A stretch of 64,000 nt of DNA from Microstegium vimineum (lineage: Eukaryota; Streptophyta; Magnoliopsida; Poales; Poaceae). Shown here in pieces: positions 10,201 through 22,570 of this stretch. The DNA is taken from contig CM039141.1 of NCBI GenBank assembly GCA_022036555.1, forward strand, positions 6,979,773-7,043,772, read 5' to 3'. Within the stretch, counting starts at the first letter, position 1. The number at the start of each line of letters is the position of its first letter. The notes below the pieces were generated by a model. That model was not told the origin of the DNA and ran no database searches. It saw only the letters and a list, made by a program, of their open reading frames with translations. The position numbers and the translations under genes were made by a program.

Positions 10201-13200
10201 CTCCTTGGCTTTTCTTGTGGTTCAACTGCCCGTCTTTTCCTGCTGTTATTATTTTTGTCAAGCTGGGGATCTTCAACATAGCTCTTTTTATTTCGTGCAG
10301 CACGAGGCGCCAAAGTTTCCTGAAGAATATCAGTCATTACCAGGTAACGTTTACAGGAAGAAATAGCAAAAGCTGGTTATAATAACCGGGCAAACTAGCC
10401 AGCCAATCAATACCTGAACCATATCTGCAGGATCTGGTTGTATTAGCCTACTCCAGAATGTTGTATCATCTTCACCACTGGAAAAGTTTGCAACCTACCC
10501 AAAATATAAAGAATAACAGAAGTGAATACAGAACAGTTCCTACTCAGCATCAGTAACTTGGGTATAGCATACAAATCACATGCCTTGAAAGCACTAAGAA
10601 GCTCATTTCCTTCCTCCGCTTCACCACCCTTTGTCTCGACTTTCTCAGCTCTCTCAAGAATTTCATCAATGTCCAAACTTTCGAGGTTCCTCTTGGCCTC
10701 TTCATCAGTCTTGTCTTCTTTGAACAATTCCTCTGCACCGAACCTCAAGATAGCCGAAAGTTCATTCTGCCGAGTGATACAACTTACATCAGAATAGTAT
10801 ATAAACAGTGTAAAAGGGAAATAGTGAGGGGAAACAAGAAAATACAGTATGTGTCTTTTTTTCCTTCTCACACGATTATCGTATCCTGATAGAAGGCTAA
10901 TGCATTGAACTTCTAAAATGAACATAATTAATATGATAGACACTTCAATTTTGAGCATTTGATAAGCTGTATCAAAATTTCTTTAAGCATGTTACAGCTC
11001 GTTTCGACCAGAAGCTATATTCAATGGCCACCCAACACAAAACTCGCTAATGAATCTTGTAAACCACCCAATACAAAACTTCTAGGGTAATTCATGCCAA
11101 ACAGTTAGCCTAAAACAAGGAAACAAGATAGTAGAAACCAAAACCTACCTTGTCAAATATGGAGCCACCCTTTTTGGATTCTTTCTTCTCAAGCCTGCCC
11201 TCAGCATTTAGCTTCTGAATAACCAAGTGATCAAGAACCTGAAATAGAGAGAAAAAAAAAAGGTAAAAAGAACAGTTCAATAATCCTACTAAGAATACAT
11301 GAACTATGCAGTTTGACAACCATCTTTTTCTTCGCGCGTTCCAAAATATCCTCTTCAACACTTTTACATGTGACGAAGCGGTAGATATTAACAGTCTCCT
11401 GTTGACCAATCCTATGTGCCCTACTCATGGCCTAGCAAGAAATGAACCATATTAAGAAACATAGGAAAGATAAGTAAATCTTTACAAGTTGAACACACAC
11501 ACACACGCTTCCAGGATGGAGGGAGGAAGAGAGAGAGACCTGCAGATCATTTTGCGGATTCCAATCTGAATCAAAAATTATCACTGTATCTGCAGTTGCA
11601 AGATTAATACCAAGCCCTCCGGCACGTGTGGATAAAAGAAAACAGAAGTCATCACTTCCAGGAGCATTAAAATGTTCCATGGCTTGATGACGAAGATCTG
11701 CTCTTGTACTACCATCAAGCCTTTGAAACTGAAATCCCCGAAGAGAGAGGTATTCTGCAAGGATGTCCAACATCTTAACCATCTGCAAGGAATCAACAAG
11801 TAAACCACATGAGGCGCAGATGCTTTAAAAAATATATATTGCTTCCCAATATATTGATGTTAGCACAATAAGAAAATAGTTATGTAATGTTTTAACTTCA
11901 AAGCAAGTCACAACCAAGATTCTCTTGAAAGGAATCTATTCAACCACAAAGAGAATTGCAGAAATAGAAAAGAATCAGTAGGGCGAAAAAAGTAGGATTT
12001 TTTTCCACAACAGCCGAGATGAATTTTATTACCATGAAAAACGAAATTAGATTACAATGTTTAAGTTGGAGCCTACAGAGTCACCAAGAAAAATAAGCAA
12101 GTGTCTGAGCCTTTGAACATGAAGGGTTCATTTGGCTAGGCAAACACACCAAACAAATTCATTGTTTTGGTTTCCAAAGTCCAAACGCCTGTCATTTAAA
12201 AATAACTAAAGTTCGTTCAAGCATTTGTATTTGGTTTCCAATTCTTGTCATTTTGAAACATTTTTCAACAAGTGTCCCTCCAAACGCCTCTTCGCTATTG
12301 TCATAAAACCACCGTATAGTGAAAAAAAACTACTTTTTACTGAAGAAAGCTCAAAAACTCCCAAAGGTGTATTCCACAGGTTGAAATCCATGTAACCCTC
12401 ACTTTTTTGCTTTCTCTCTTAGGGTACCCGTAGTGCTGGTTTGAACCAGACCAAACCGCACTGAAGGGCCCTTCAGAATTGATTTGGTTATAGGTTCGAT
12501 GCCTCTATTAGTCTAGAATTGTGCTCAGTCCATGGGACCACAACAGAGAAAAAAGGAAAACAAATGTTACCACTATCTAAATTTGAATAACCACATTGTG
12601 CGGTGATAAACTTGTAAATACAAACCTGTGAGAATATAAGCACACGATGGTTAGTCTCCCGCAGTCTCACCAATAGCTTGTCCAACAAGACAAGTTTCCC
12701 ACTACTCATAACAATGCGTTCAACTTTATTCCGATCACCAATGCTATCTCCACCATAACCATGATCAGCACTTTCAAACAAGAATGGATGGTTGCAGCAT
12801 TTCTTCAATTCAACAACAATGTTAAGAAGTGATACCTGCATGTGCCATGATCAAGTCAGTCATAAAACATGATAGCAAGACACTTATTTTTGGAGAGCAG
12901 ATTTGTCTATGCCTTAAGAATAATTGTTGCCAAACACACTAATTATTTGGAATTATTAGATCAGAACATGAAGTTATAAACAATCAATCCTTGCCCACAT
13001 GGGAAAGAAGATTTGGCTCACAACGGCCAATTGTTGCCTTGTGGCCTTGCCCATGCTCCAATTTGTTAAGTAATGCACGGCCAGGTTAGTCCTGGCAAGC
13101 ACCACGGCATTTAGGAAGAAAAATGGTCCTAGACTAGCAGCAATGGTATATATTCATGTCTGGACATAAGGTTCAATTTGCTACATACTGAGACAATCAG

Positions 13201-16200
13201 ACAACCAAATTACATTCAATTCCAAGATAGAACAGAGCGGTAGCTAACAAAAAGTAACCAAATGTGCCCATGAATGAAATAACTAAAGCCACAGAAAATA
13301 TAAAACATAAGAATTTGATTAAACGAACAAGATGTAACAAAAACCTGATTCCCACGGACTCCTTTATTTAGATTCTGAAAATTTCGTTCTAAAATCCACT
13401 TGTAGTACCTAGTAAAAAACCAAAAAAGAAATTAGCCTCAATGTAAAATAAGGCCACGTTTGGCACCTCCAAGGTCCATGCAGGGTTTGGAGATTGTAGG
13501 AAAAAATAATAGGTTTAAGACTGCGGATTCCGTCCAAACTAATAAGAAAACTTATAAAAAAAAGAAGAGGTTCAAGAAAATTAGCAATAGGTACTCACTG
13601 TTTCTGAAGGGGTGACATCTCGACACGTAGAATTCTCTCAATTTTAGGAGGTAAGGACTTCTCAACATCTTTTATAACCCGCCGTAGAATATGAGGCCTC
13701 AACTCCTTATGCAGATTCGCAAGCTATAAGAAAACCGGCAAAAGAAGTTATGGGTTCCAATCAACAGAAAACCAACATATTATATGCTGATCAGCGAAAA
13801 TAAAGCTTTTATTTGAAGCACTACCTCAGTTTCATTGAAGGAACTCAAATTTTTGTATCTCTCAACAAAACTATCCTTGCTATTGAATTTGACTGGGTCA
13901 AGGAAATGAAGTAGTGCCCTACAAAAAAAATCTCAGAAACAAAAGAAAATTGAAGGATTTAAAAAGATCAACAAAACTGAATCAGGCCAGATATAGCAAT
14001 TGCGAACAGATTTCTGTTTTTTTTAAATAATATAACTCCACATAGAAGATGACATATCTACATATAATATAAGTTAACTAATAACTATTATAAACTATTA
14101 TAACTCAACATAAAAGATGGCGTACCAAAGCTCTTCCACACTGTTCTGCAAAGGTGTTCCAGTGATAAGCAGCTTGTTCTTAGTGCTGAATTCCTGTAGA
14201 AGCAATACAGAATTAGTCTAATCATTATTCCAGTCAAAGTTACATGATACAGAAGCTAAGAAATTGTTTCATACCAAAAGGGACGTATACAGTGATGCTT
14301 CACTATTTTTCAACCGGTGGGCTTCATCAACCATAAGATAGTTCCATTTGATCTTGGAAAGAGCAGCTTTGTCCTTGAGAATCACCTCGTACGTAGTTAT
14401 CAACGTGTGGAATTTTACATGACGCCCACCCTTCTTGTCTGAAAAAAATTCATGCTGCTGGCACATCTGTGGCAAATTGCAAAAAGATAAGAGTTTTTGT
14501 GCATAAATCCATGTTAAGAAAAATGATATAGAGTTTTTGTGCACAAAAGAGTTTTTGTGGCAAATTGCAAAAAGATATAGAGTTTTTGTGCAAAAAGATA
14601 TATAGTTTTTGTGCATAAATCTTAGCTCTCCTTTGTGCAAAAAAATTCATGCTGCTGGCACATCTGTGGCAAATTGATGAAAACACAATTCCATACCCTA
14701 AAGAAAAGCAAAAAAGAAAAATGCTACGCGCATCAATATATAGGCCCTGTTTGGATCACTCTAGCTCGGCTAGAGCTAGAGGTTAGAATTAGTTTGTAAA
14801 CTAGCTCAAACTAGCTCTAGCCAAGGAGGTGTTTGGATCCAAGGCTAGTTTGTGCTAGTTTGATAATAAATTATTTTTACAAATCATCCAAATATATCCA
14901 TGTGGGATCTTATTTTAAAGTATTTATTGTAACGAATTCAATGGTGTAATCAGAATTTTATTTGGATGTTTGGTTTGTTAGTTATAACATTTTTTGTAGT
15001 TGCATATGAGGTGGGTCTCACGTTCCACCACAACTAGCCCAAACTAGCCCAAATAATCACCTCTTTGGGGAGCTAGTTTTTTTGGGGTGGGCTAGTTGTA
15101 ACTAGCCCAATCTAGCCCTCCTGTTTGGATACTTTTGGGCTAGTTGAGTACAAACTAGCCCAAACTAGCTCTAGCCCTAGGATCCAAACAGGGCCATAGA
15201 GTTTTTGTGCATAAATACATGTTAAGAAAAGGTGTCATCTCAACGACATGTGATATTATCATAACATAGATAGAGTACAGCTTCATAAAGATGAAACAGT
15301 CGCAGTCCTGTTTTGAGGACAGACAGGAAGTCCTGTGGGGGCTTTGGAAAATAAGAAATGCAATGTGTTTTCAGGACTTGATCTGGAAGAAATATGAATA
15401 TGGCGCTGCAAAAGATTGTTTTCATGGTGCAAAGATGGAAACTGCTTTGCCCTCAAGACAAGCTCCAGTTCTTAAACTCCAAAGTTTGAAGAGCTAAGAT
15501 GTTTGTGTCTATGCCAGACAGGATTTCTGGCTGGACAAGGTACCAAAACCTGAAGATAGCTTCATGTATGAGAACACAGGTGACTGGCAACCCCAAGGAG
15601 ATGATGGACTCACTGAGCAGTGGTACTTCTTTTGAAGAGCCAGTCAAGTCAAAGAATCTGGTGGCTTTTGGTCTTTGTGGAGCATAGGAAGTTCTGTATA
15701 ATTTTCTTGGTTGTTTTTGGGGTCATCAGTCTTTTGGTTATGGTTGGGGTTGGGGAGGTGAATGGTGACTGTCCTGCACTTGTTGAATGCTGTAAACGTT
15801 GACAGTCTTCGGCTTTCCTAAGACTGAGGTTAATCCCATAAACTCTAAAAAAAAAGAAAGACAGGAAGGTTTGACAGTCCTTTTGGCCATTCAATTTTCC
15901 TCAGCTTATCATATTGGTTTCTCTAAACTTATCGAAATCATAGAAAGTACAATGGAAGTAATTCATACAAGTCCATCATAGAAGGTTAAAAATTGTGATA
16001 TTGTTGAGTTGTCACAAAAAAAATAAACCAGGCCAACTCCATAAGATGTTATTTTATTGTACCAGCCTTTTACATTCCTAATATTTCTTTTTTACGAAGG
16101 CTTTTAATTTCTAACACTGCAATTTACAAGATGATATCCAAAGTTACTAGACAGTTCAAAATATGCATACAGCAGGAGCCCTTCTGGCCTTAAACAGGTG

Positions 16201-18281
16201 AAGAGGAGCCATTTTATGGTACGGCAGGTGGAGCTAGAAAATCGGGCTTCGGCGCTGCGGCTCCAGCTCTGGTAGAGGAGCACGCAGAGCAGAGCCCGGC
16301 CAAACGACCCCTAATTCTCAGCAGAAACAATAATTGGTATTTTCAGGTAAAGAATATATTTTTATTTTGCAAAAAAAAAATAATAATATACAATATGATT
16401 TTAGTCGATAATTCTTGTTGCCGACATTTGACAATGGCGGCTAGATCACATACCAAAACAGATGGAGAACAAATTTATTAGTTTTATATACCTCTCTGCT
16501 GGCACGGTTGCCAACATAAATGACAACATTCATGTTGGGCACCCACTTCCGAAATTCCTTTGCCCAGTTCGACAATGTTGACAGTGGCACAACTACAAGA
16601 AATGGGCCATTGATTTCTTGAGCATTCTGCGACAGATGTCAGATATTAATATTATAAGACAATTTCATTCATCATAGTGATGACAAGCAAATACAATGGG
16701 AAACAAATATTACATGAAGGAAGCCAAGCATGGAAACAGATTGGATAGTTTTTCCCAGACCCATTTCATCAGCAAGTATAACATTAGTATCGTTTCTCCA
16801 CCTGTGTTGCCAATCAAACAATCAGAAAACGAAGTATTTGTATTTTGTTGTGCATATATGTACATTCATATTGATCTTGCATACCCATTGACGAGAAAGT
16901 TTAGTCCTTCCAGCTGATAATCACGAAGCTTGCCGGCTTTTAGCCATTCTGGCTGATCATCAAGCCGCCTCAAACTAGCTGGAAACATAAAGTTTGATTC
17001 AGTTAAACTCAACAATAGTGATCCATTGGTGCTAGAAAAAGTACATTGGATCCCCTAAAACCCCAAAGAAAAGGGTAAGCCAATGCAAATCCATATGCAA
17101 ACTATGACCAAAAGAACATCGTAGATTCCCGAGGGATAAGGATCACTTAATTTGATAACATCACAGCATAGTTTCGCGGTAGATAGCATATTAATTGAAG
17201 ACCTTTTAACGGAGAACAAAGGTGACAAACTACACAGAAGGAACAAAATAGCATACAAGAGTTTTTAACTAGTATGGTCTTACACTCTTACGTATTGAAT
17301 ATTTTCTGGATAATCAATAAGTAGGATGAGTTACCTTTGCTTTTCTTTCGTTGGAAATCTACTGTTTTCCCAAGTATAGCTGAGGCAGCTTCACGAGCCT
17401 ACCATTTAGTGTAAAGCCAGTCATGATACAAAATTACACACTTAGGTACAATTACAGAAACCCCTATAGGGTACTGAGTACCTTACCTTATATTCATCTA
17501 TTGCATCTTGAGCAAAATCGATATCTGTATCTTTTTCCCTGAAATAGTGTACCAAAAACAAGGTCAGTGAGACTAATTCATACTAATTAAACAGTAAAGG
17601 CGCATTCCTATTTCCTACATCAAAGATATTAATATCCACCGGATATAATATAAAAATGTATGAAAGATCATCACACATAATCATACTCTGAATCAACAGA
17701 GGTAGAGGTATTGCGTTTATGATCGAACCGCATCCATGTGCAAAACAATAATCATAACCATTAAACTGGATACTATGCCATGAAAATTACCAGGTAGATT
17801 CTGCATAAGGAAGTCCTTGCCATTTGACTAAATATTCAGGAACCAGATCATCTCCATCAGCTTTGCTGACCCTATCAGCAAATATCCGTTCAACCTGAAG
17901 ATTCGAGGTTATTAGACAATATGCAAAACAATTGAACAGTGTATATCAACAGTCAACCTGACTATATTGTTTAATAAGATCCAGCTCCATCTCCTTGCCC
18001 ACATCATGCACCTCAACCTGATACATGAATATGTTAGCATAACCAGAGAAACATTTTAAAATTCAATATGTTGCCAAGTAAAGAAGCCTATGAACGCAGG
18101 CAAATATCGCACCATAATCACTAATTAATAGGAGCGAATGTAAACCTATCATTGACTTAGTTTTGAACATCATCAAAATAATTATTATGCAAAAAACAGG
18201 AACCTGCCATGCTTCAATTCATGTTAAATTTGAAATGAAAGGTCTAATGGTTTACCTCTTCACGTGATAGTGCCCTCTTGT
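7268..18281 (-). CDS. CHR5: CHD1-type chromatin-remodelling ATPase (CHR5-like), N-terminus missing at assembly gap
   Basis: Exons in transcript order: 18281-18256 (cut by gap), 18017-17958, 17894-17791, 17538-17487, 17398-17335, 16978-16885, 16801-16714, 16626-16492, 14466-14275, 14193-14126, 13918-13825, 13723-13599, 13408-13345, 12835-12626, 11782-11540, 11431-11321, 11238-11149, 10766-10584, 10494-10414, 10319-10077, 9700-9548, 9462-9285, 9204-9004, 8460-8093, 8015-7925, 7752-7268. All phases close, giving about 1266 residues. Visible parts are the end of the chromodomain region with chromodomain 2 (VPEYLVKWQGL), Snf2 ATPase motifs (Walker A DEMGLGKT, Walker B DEAH, ITGTPLQNS), the helicase C lobe (LLSTRAGGLGINL, RAHRIGQ), the CHD linker region with a SANT-like domain (YGYGNWEKIR), and the C-terminal DUF4208 helical domain. 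The protein slides and spaces nucleosomes in the nucleus. Relative to Arabidopsis CHR5 roughly 450 N-terminal residues, including chromodomain 1, are absent. The intron after exon 10766-10584 uses a GC donor. Confidence 0.95.
11996..12110 (-). mobile_element. LINE 3' tail in a CHD1 intron
   Basis: Read on the minus strand, the segment runs into TGGTAATAAAATTCATCTCG and then a poly-A run (poly-T at about 12000 on the plus strand). This is the usual 3' end of plant LINEs. Only the tail is recognisable. It lies in the intron between exons 12835-12626 and 11782-11540, in the same orientation as the host gene. Confidence 0.5.
14442..14676. repeat. Duplicated 3' splice site segment in CHD1
   Basis: A 38-base segment at 14442-14479, spanning the acceptor of exon 14466-14275 and its first codons, occurs again without change at 14639-14676, 197 bases further into the intron. 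Between them are several copies of an AGAGTTTTTGTGCA-type unit (about 14488, 14530, 14580), which also reappears at 15197 beyond a TIR element. The distal acceptor copy, read on the minus strand, would add MCQQHEFF and then reach a stop after five further codons (CTKES). Confidence 0.85.
14744..15195. mobile_element. 452-base non-autonomous TIR element in a CHD1 intron
   Basis: Perfect 15-base terminal inverted repeats (GGCCCTGTTTGGATC at the left, its reverse complement at the right) bounded by ATA on both sides, consistent with a 3-base target duplication. Nested CTAGCTCTAGCC-type subterminal repeats. No ORF of substance. A MITE-size relative of Harbinger- or hAT-type transposons; the superfamily cannot be fixed by eye. 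Confidence 0.8.
15285..15853 (+). mobile_element. 5'-truncated LINE remnant in a CHD1 intron
   Basis: On the plus strand, antisense to the host gene, the reading LWGLWKIRNAMCFQDLIWKK matches the W-lWK-RN---F characteristic region near the C-terminus of plant LINE ORF2 proteins (the zf-RVT neighbourhood). About 500 bases later comes a poly-A run (15845-15853) that would be the LINE tail. The frame is interrupted and the 5' end is lost. The assignment rests on the protein motif plus the tail. Confidence 0.6.
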
Positions 18282-18381
18282 NNNNNNNNNNNNNNNNNNN
18301 NNNNNNNNNNNNNNNNNNNNNNNNNNNNNNNNNNNNNNNNNNNNNNNNNNNNNNNNNNNNNNNNNNNNNNNNNNNNNNNNN
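18282..18381. other. Assembly gap 1 (100 N)
   Basis: Exactly 100 unknown bases, a conventional placeholder for a gap of unknown size. It interrupts the chromodomain-encoding exon of the CHD1-type gene, and nothing on its far side continues that gene. Confidence 0.99.
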
Positions 18382-19103
18382 GCCCGCGGGGGGGGCGGGG
18401 GCGGGAGGGGAGTGCGGGGGGGCGCAACCCCCGTGCGATTTATTAAAAAAGGGACCGGGGGGGCGAATTTTCCCGGGGGGGGGCGAGGGGGGATCCGGGG
18501 GGCGACCGCCGGAAGGGACCCCCGGGGGGGCGGGGGGACGGCGGCGCGCGGCGGCCGGCGGGGCGGGGAAGGGGGGGGCCCGGGGGGCGTTGGGGGCAAT
18601 AAGTTTTTCCCCTCTCTCTTTGTCTTCTCCCTATCCCTCCGGCTCTTCCCTTTTCGTTCGGTATTTGCTCGGTCGCGTTGGGTTGGGGGCTTTGCTGTGG
18701 CAGAGTATTTCGTGGGTCCTCGTTTTCCTCCCTGAATTCGTTTGTGGGGGAACCCGTAAGCGACGCTAGATGCGGGGCCCGAGTCACCTGCTTTCCCCCG
18801 ATGGCGTGTGGGTCGGGGTTGGGGTGGGGGTGGGGGTGGTTGTCAGTAAAGTTAGCCTCGTGGGGCCGCGACGTGCGTTGGTGTGCCTCGCGGAGTTCGT
18901 AATTTCTGTAGGGCTGTGGCTGTGGTCCAAACGGATGGTTCACGGCTCCACGCTTTCCCTACTCGGGAGCTGAGGCCTATTGCCGGGCTAGGCACGCCGA
19001 CGTGGCGATGCGGGTAGGGACTATAGGGAGGGCTTGAGCCGTCTATGTTTTTCTCTCCGATGGCATGTCAATTTGACTAAATTTATATGCAAAATATTTA
19101 CGG
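18382..19103. other. G-rich contig end
   Basis: From 18382 to about 18600 the plus strand is dominated by runs of four to nine G with few C or T, then grades into more normal GC-rich DNA with a CT-rich stretch (18605-18650) that could be a 5' untranslated region. The long ORFs here on both strands are composition artefacts. No CHD1 coding sequence is present on either strand. The extreme strand bias may be real G-quadruplex DNA or poor base calling at a contig end. Confidence 0.6.
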
Positions 19104-19287
19104 TAAAAGTAGATTTAAGAATCTATCTAATGTTATTAATTATGTACCATAAATATTAATACATTTATCTAAAATTAATCAAAATTGCTTTACTGTAAAA
19201 GTAGATTTAAGAATCTATCTAATGTTATTAATTATGTACCATAAATATTAATACATTTATATAAAATTATTCAAAATTGTTTTTATA
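19104..19287. repeat. 92-base tandem duplication
   Basis: The unit starting TAAAAGTAGATTTAAGAATC at 19104 is repeated from 19196 with only a few changes, followed by a decaying third partial motif (ATAAAATTA-TCAAAATT). AT-rich and non-coding. Confidence 0.85.
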
Positions 19288-19619
19288 TAAAATTAGTCAA
19301 AATTATTTCTCAATAAACGATAACGACGGTTATTTAGTAACCAAAGAAGTATATAGGTTGCTCAAGTGCATATACTACCATTTCTGGTAGCCCTAGGCAA
19401 ATTTTACCGAGAATTTAGAACCAAATCAAATTTACCTAGTACAAAATCGAACTAATTGATAATCGTAAATTTGCCCAGAGTTAGCGGTTCTTAGGAACCA
19501 AAGTTTAATCATGTAATTTGGTTCTGTAGGTCGATTAACCGACCTAACCGAGGTTACCAAAGTAACACAGGTGTCGAATATAAATATCAGTATCTTATAT
19601 TTAAATGATAATAAACATC

Positions 19620-21330
19620 GTGTCGACTTATCCGACAACTAAAAACGCAACTACGGGCCACTGCAACCCTAGGGACCGGATACTGCCTCGCCTGAATCTA
19701 AGGGCGAGCTTTTCAACTCGCCCAACCCAAGGACGCAGACTCCGACTCAAACGGAATATCGGGAAGGATCCTGCCTTGCCCGAGGGTCGGATTTCGTCTT
19801 GAGCATGGTTTTCGCCTCGCCCGACCTTCGAGCTTCAGATTTTGTCTTGGGCACGGATCAAGCCTCATCCGACCCCTCAAGCGCGGGCTCCGTCTCACCT
19901 GACGACGAGTGCTACTTTTCAACCACTACATGCCAGAAAGTACAGACCCGAGGTCACGTTGTTGGCACCGGATGAAAAGTAGGCATGCCCTGACATAAGC
20001 CGCATATATGATGGGCCATACCTGATGACCCACATCGCCAACAGCGTCGAGCGTGCCGACGTTGCACTACCAACTCCCCGCACAACCTTCATCAGGAGAG
20101 ATCATTAGCCATGTCATCCACACGGGGGGTGGAGCATCATGATCGACTGACAATGTTAGCTCACAATGTCGTCGACAGAGTGGGGCGCCATGGCTCGTTG
20201 ACAAACACACGCGTGCGCACCAGTAGCAGACTAGGCTACGACAAATGGCGCCAAGAGCAGACTAGGTTGCGGCGTAAGGCCATCATCATTGAACATGGGT
20301 CAGCAGGACTCGCCTAAGGAGGATGAAGGGCGATACGACCTTCGAGGCCTCCCCCCTTCTTCTTTTTTTCTTTGGCTCTCCCTTTATCGCGGGTAACATG
20401 CACCTCCCCAACTATAAGAAGGGAAGCAGGACGCCCCATAAAGGGCATCGGACAACACACACACATCACTCATAGAGACTTAGGAGCATTCTCTCCCCCC
20501 CCCCTCTCGACAGTTTGTAACCCCTGTTGCAAACTTCGTGCTAGTGATCTCTTAGCAGACTGGAGTAGTGACATTCTGTCTAAACCATCATGTCCTCTTC
20601 GCACACCACCCGAGCCTAGACGAGCAATACGTATAATTTTACTAGTCGGAACACCGACACTTGGCGCACCAAGTAGGGGCCTTTATTTTGTGCGTCTCAT
20701 CGTCAACACTCAACACCAAGCTTCGGATGGCATTCCACGATGACAACTGGGCCCCGGTCGTACTCGCGCGCTTCACGAGCCTAGACTTCATCGTCACCTC
20801 AGACGACGGGTGGCGTGGGACCCTGTCCCGCCTAGATTCCCTGTTCCACTAGCCTAGACGTGATCAACGAGGCCCTCGAGGAGATGCAGCCGCATGTCTA
20901 GAGGCCCATGCCCCAAGGTGGCTAGCTCCTCGGTCTTTACTGTGAGAGGCTCGAGCCCCACCTCAACACTTTTATCGGACTTCGGTCATCCCAAGAAGAC
21001 TTGCGTGCATCACCTTCTCGTTCGTCAATATAATGATGCAGCTCATCCCCGAACATTCTCACCCGGGATGCCTTGATGCGTTCGTGTTCAGATTGTGCAA
21101 CGTTGCATGGACTATCTCTAGCCTTGCGGTGGAGCGCTTTCACCCCCTCCCATGGACAGTGAGTTCGTCAACATGATGGATTATGTCGCGGACTCATTTA
21201 CAACCCCTCGCCTAGGATTCAGAGTTGCTTTCCGATTCCAGCTCTGGTGAAGGGAGCCACCACCCCTCGCGAGAGTAAGGCCCTTATGTGCACTCAAGGA
21301 TATTCTGGCCGGGAAGCTACCAAACTCTAG
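19620..21330 (+). mobile_element. Ty3/gypsy-type LTR plus start of internal region
   Basis: A probable LTR runs from TGTCGAC at 19620 to CACCGACA at about 20664 (short TGTCG...CGACA ends). It is directly followed by CTTGGCGCACCAAGTAGGGG, which resembles the sequence at the LTR/internal boundary of grass gypsy elements (primer-binding site region). The next about 650 bases resemble the leader and gag start of such elements but hold no intact long frame, and no second LTR, reverse transcriptase or integrase is seen. It is therefore a truncated or rearranged copy. Boundaries are approximate. Confidence 0.6.
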
Positions 21331-21733
21331 AATTTCAATTTTACCTTATATTGAATCTAGAATAAGACATTTTAGGAAAAAGAATGTAGCGCTATAACAA
21401 ATGTTGAACAAAAGTGGCTTCACCTAGGATGAAAGTAAGAATATGCTTTAGTGTGAAAAGAAACAATACGATGACCATTGCAAGGTACGCTATATTCTTT
21501 ACTTCACATAGGCATCTAGCTGGAACATAACCACTTTCCAATCCATGTCAAAATCAATGGGTATTACATTTAGGTATAATTTATAGAGAAGACATATACT
21601 ATAGGAGTATATTCTAATGCCTTTTTCCAGTTGTAGTTGTTGCTTGTAGGAGTATCATGTTGTGGACATTGGGCACCTATGTGTAGTGTGCTCTCACAAA
21701 CAATGATGACTCATTTTCATCCACTTTTTGTGG

Positions 21734-22570
21734 TTAGAGAATCTCCAAGAGATTAGCTAAAAGGATTGTCCAAATTTACTGATTTAGTTATTTTGTAAAA
21801 TAGATCCTATGAAAAAAGACAAGACTACTCCAATAGACTCTCTAAAATTCAGTCGCCATATTCAAAAAATGCACCGTGAATAGGATTTTTCGGATCAAAC
21901 ATGCTTTGGCACCATGTGAGACTTCCTTCTCTTGCTAGTCTACTAGTCTATGTCGGCTTTTGGCGCAGCCATACATTTTGTTGTTGGTCATTACTGCCTC
22001 TGGTGCTGCTGGTCACCGCCGAACAAAGCAGGCAGGGGCAGGCCGGGCAGCCTACATGCACCAACCGGAAAGCACGCAGGGCCAGCCATGGATTCATGGC
22101 CTCCGCCTCCGCATCCACCGCTGGTCCAGTGCGGCGCTGCTACAATCCTGTCCATCTCCATTGCGCGACCAGTCGAGCTTCATGGTTGTCCGTGGTGGAG
22201 TCGCGGCCATAATTAGTGTCCTCGTGATCTCGCGGAGTCGCGACCCATTGCCACACCGGCCAACCCCCTGCATCACTTCCTTCCGGTGCTCCTCCGCTAT
22301 TAGCATCGATCGAGGCGCTCACGGGACAGCTGCGGGTCGGAGCAAGAGATGGAGGCACGCGAGAGACGAACACGTACACAAGGACTTCGCTCACGTGGCA
22401 CGGATGGCGAGCTCCTGCGGATAGGCAAATATGGCGAATGATATTGACGGGATGGACGACTTGGAAAAATAGAAAACGCGATATCCAATCTGTTGGGCGC
22501 GTTTTTTTTACTTTCGCTCGGTAAACCGGACTTCACGGAGCTTATACATAAGCTCTTGGAGATGCTCTTA
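21734..22570. mobile_element. TIR element with a GC-rich internal segment (Pack-type candidate)
   Basis: The left end reads TTAGAGAATCTCCAAGAGAT and the right end, inverted, reads TAAGAGCATCTCCAAGAGCT, an imperfect TIR of about 22 bases of the kind found on many cereal elements. Between about 21900 and 22500 the DNA switches from AT-rich to GC-rich, with overlapping ORFs up to 154 codons (21960-22424) lacking any domain I know. This AT-GC-AT profile inside TIRs is what a transposon that captured host gene sequence looks like. The target duplication is not clear. Confidence 0.5.
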
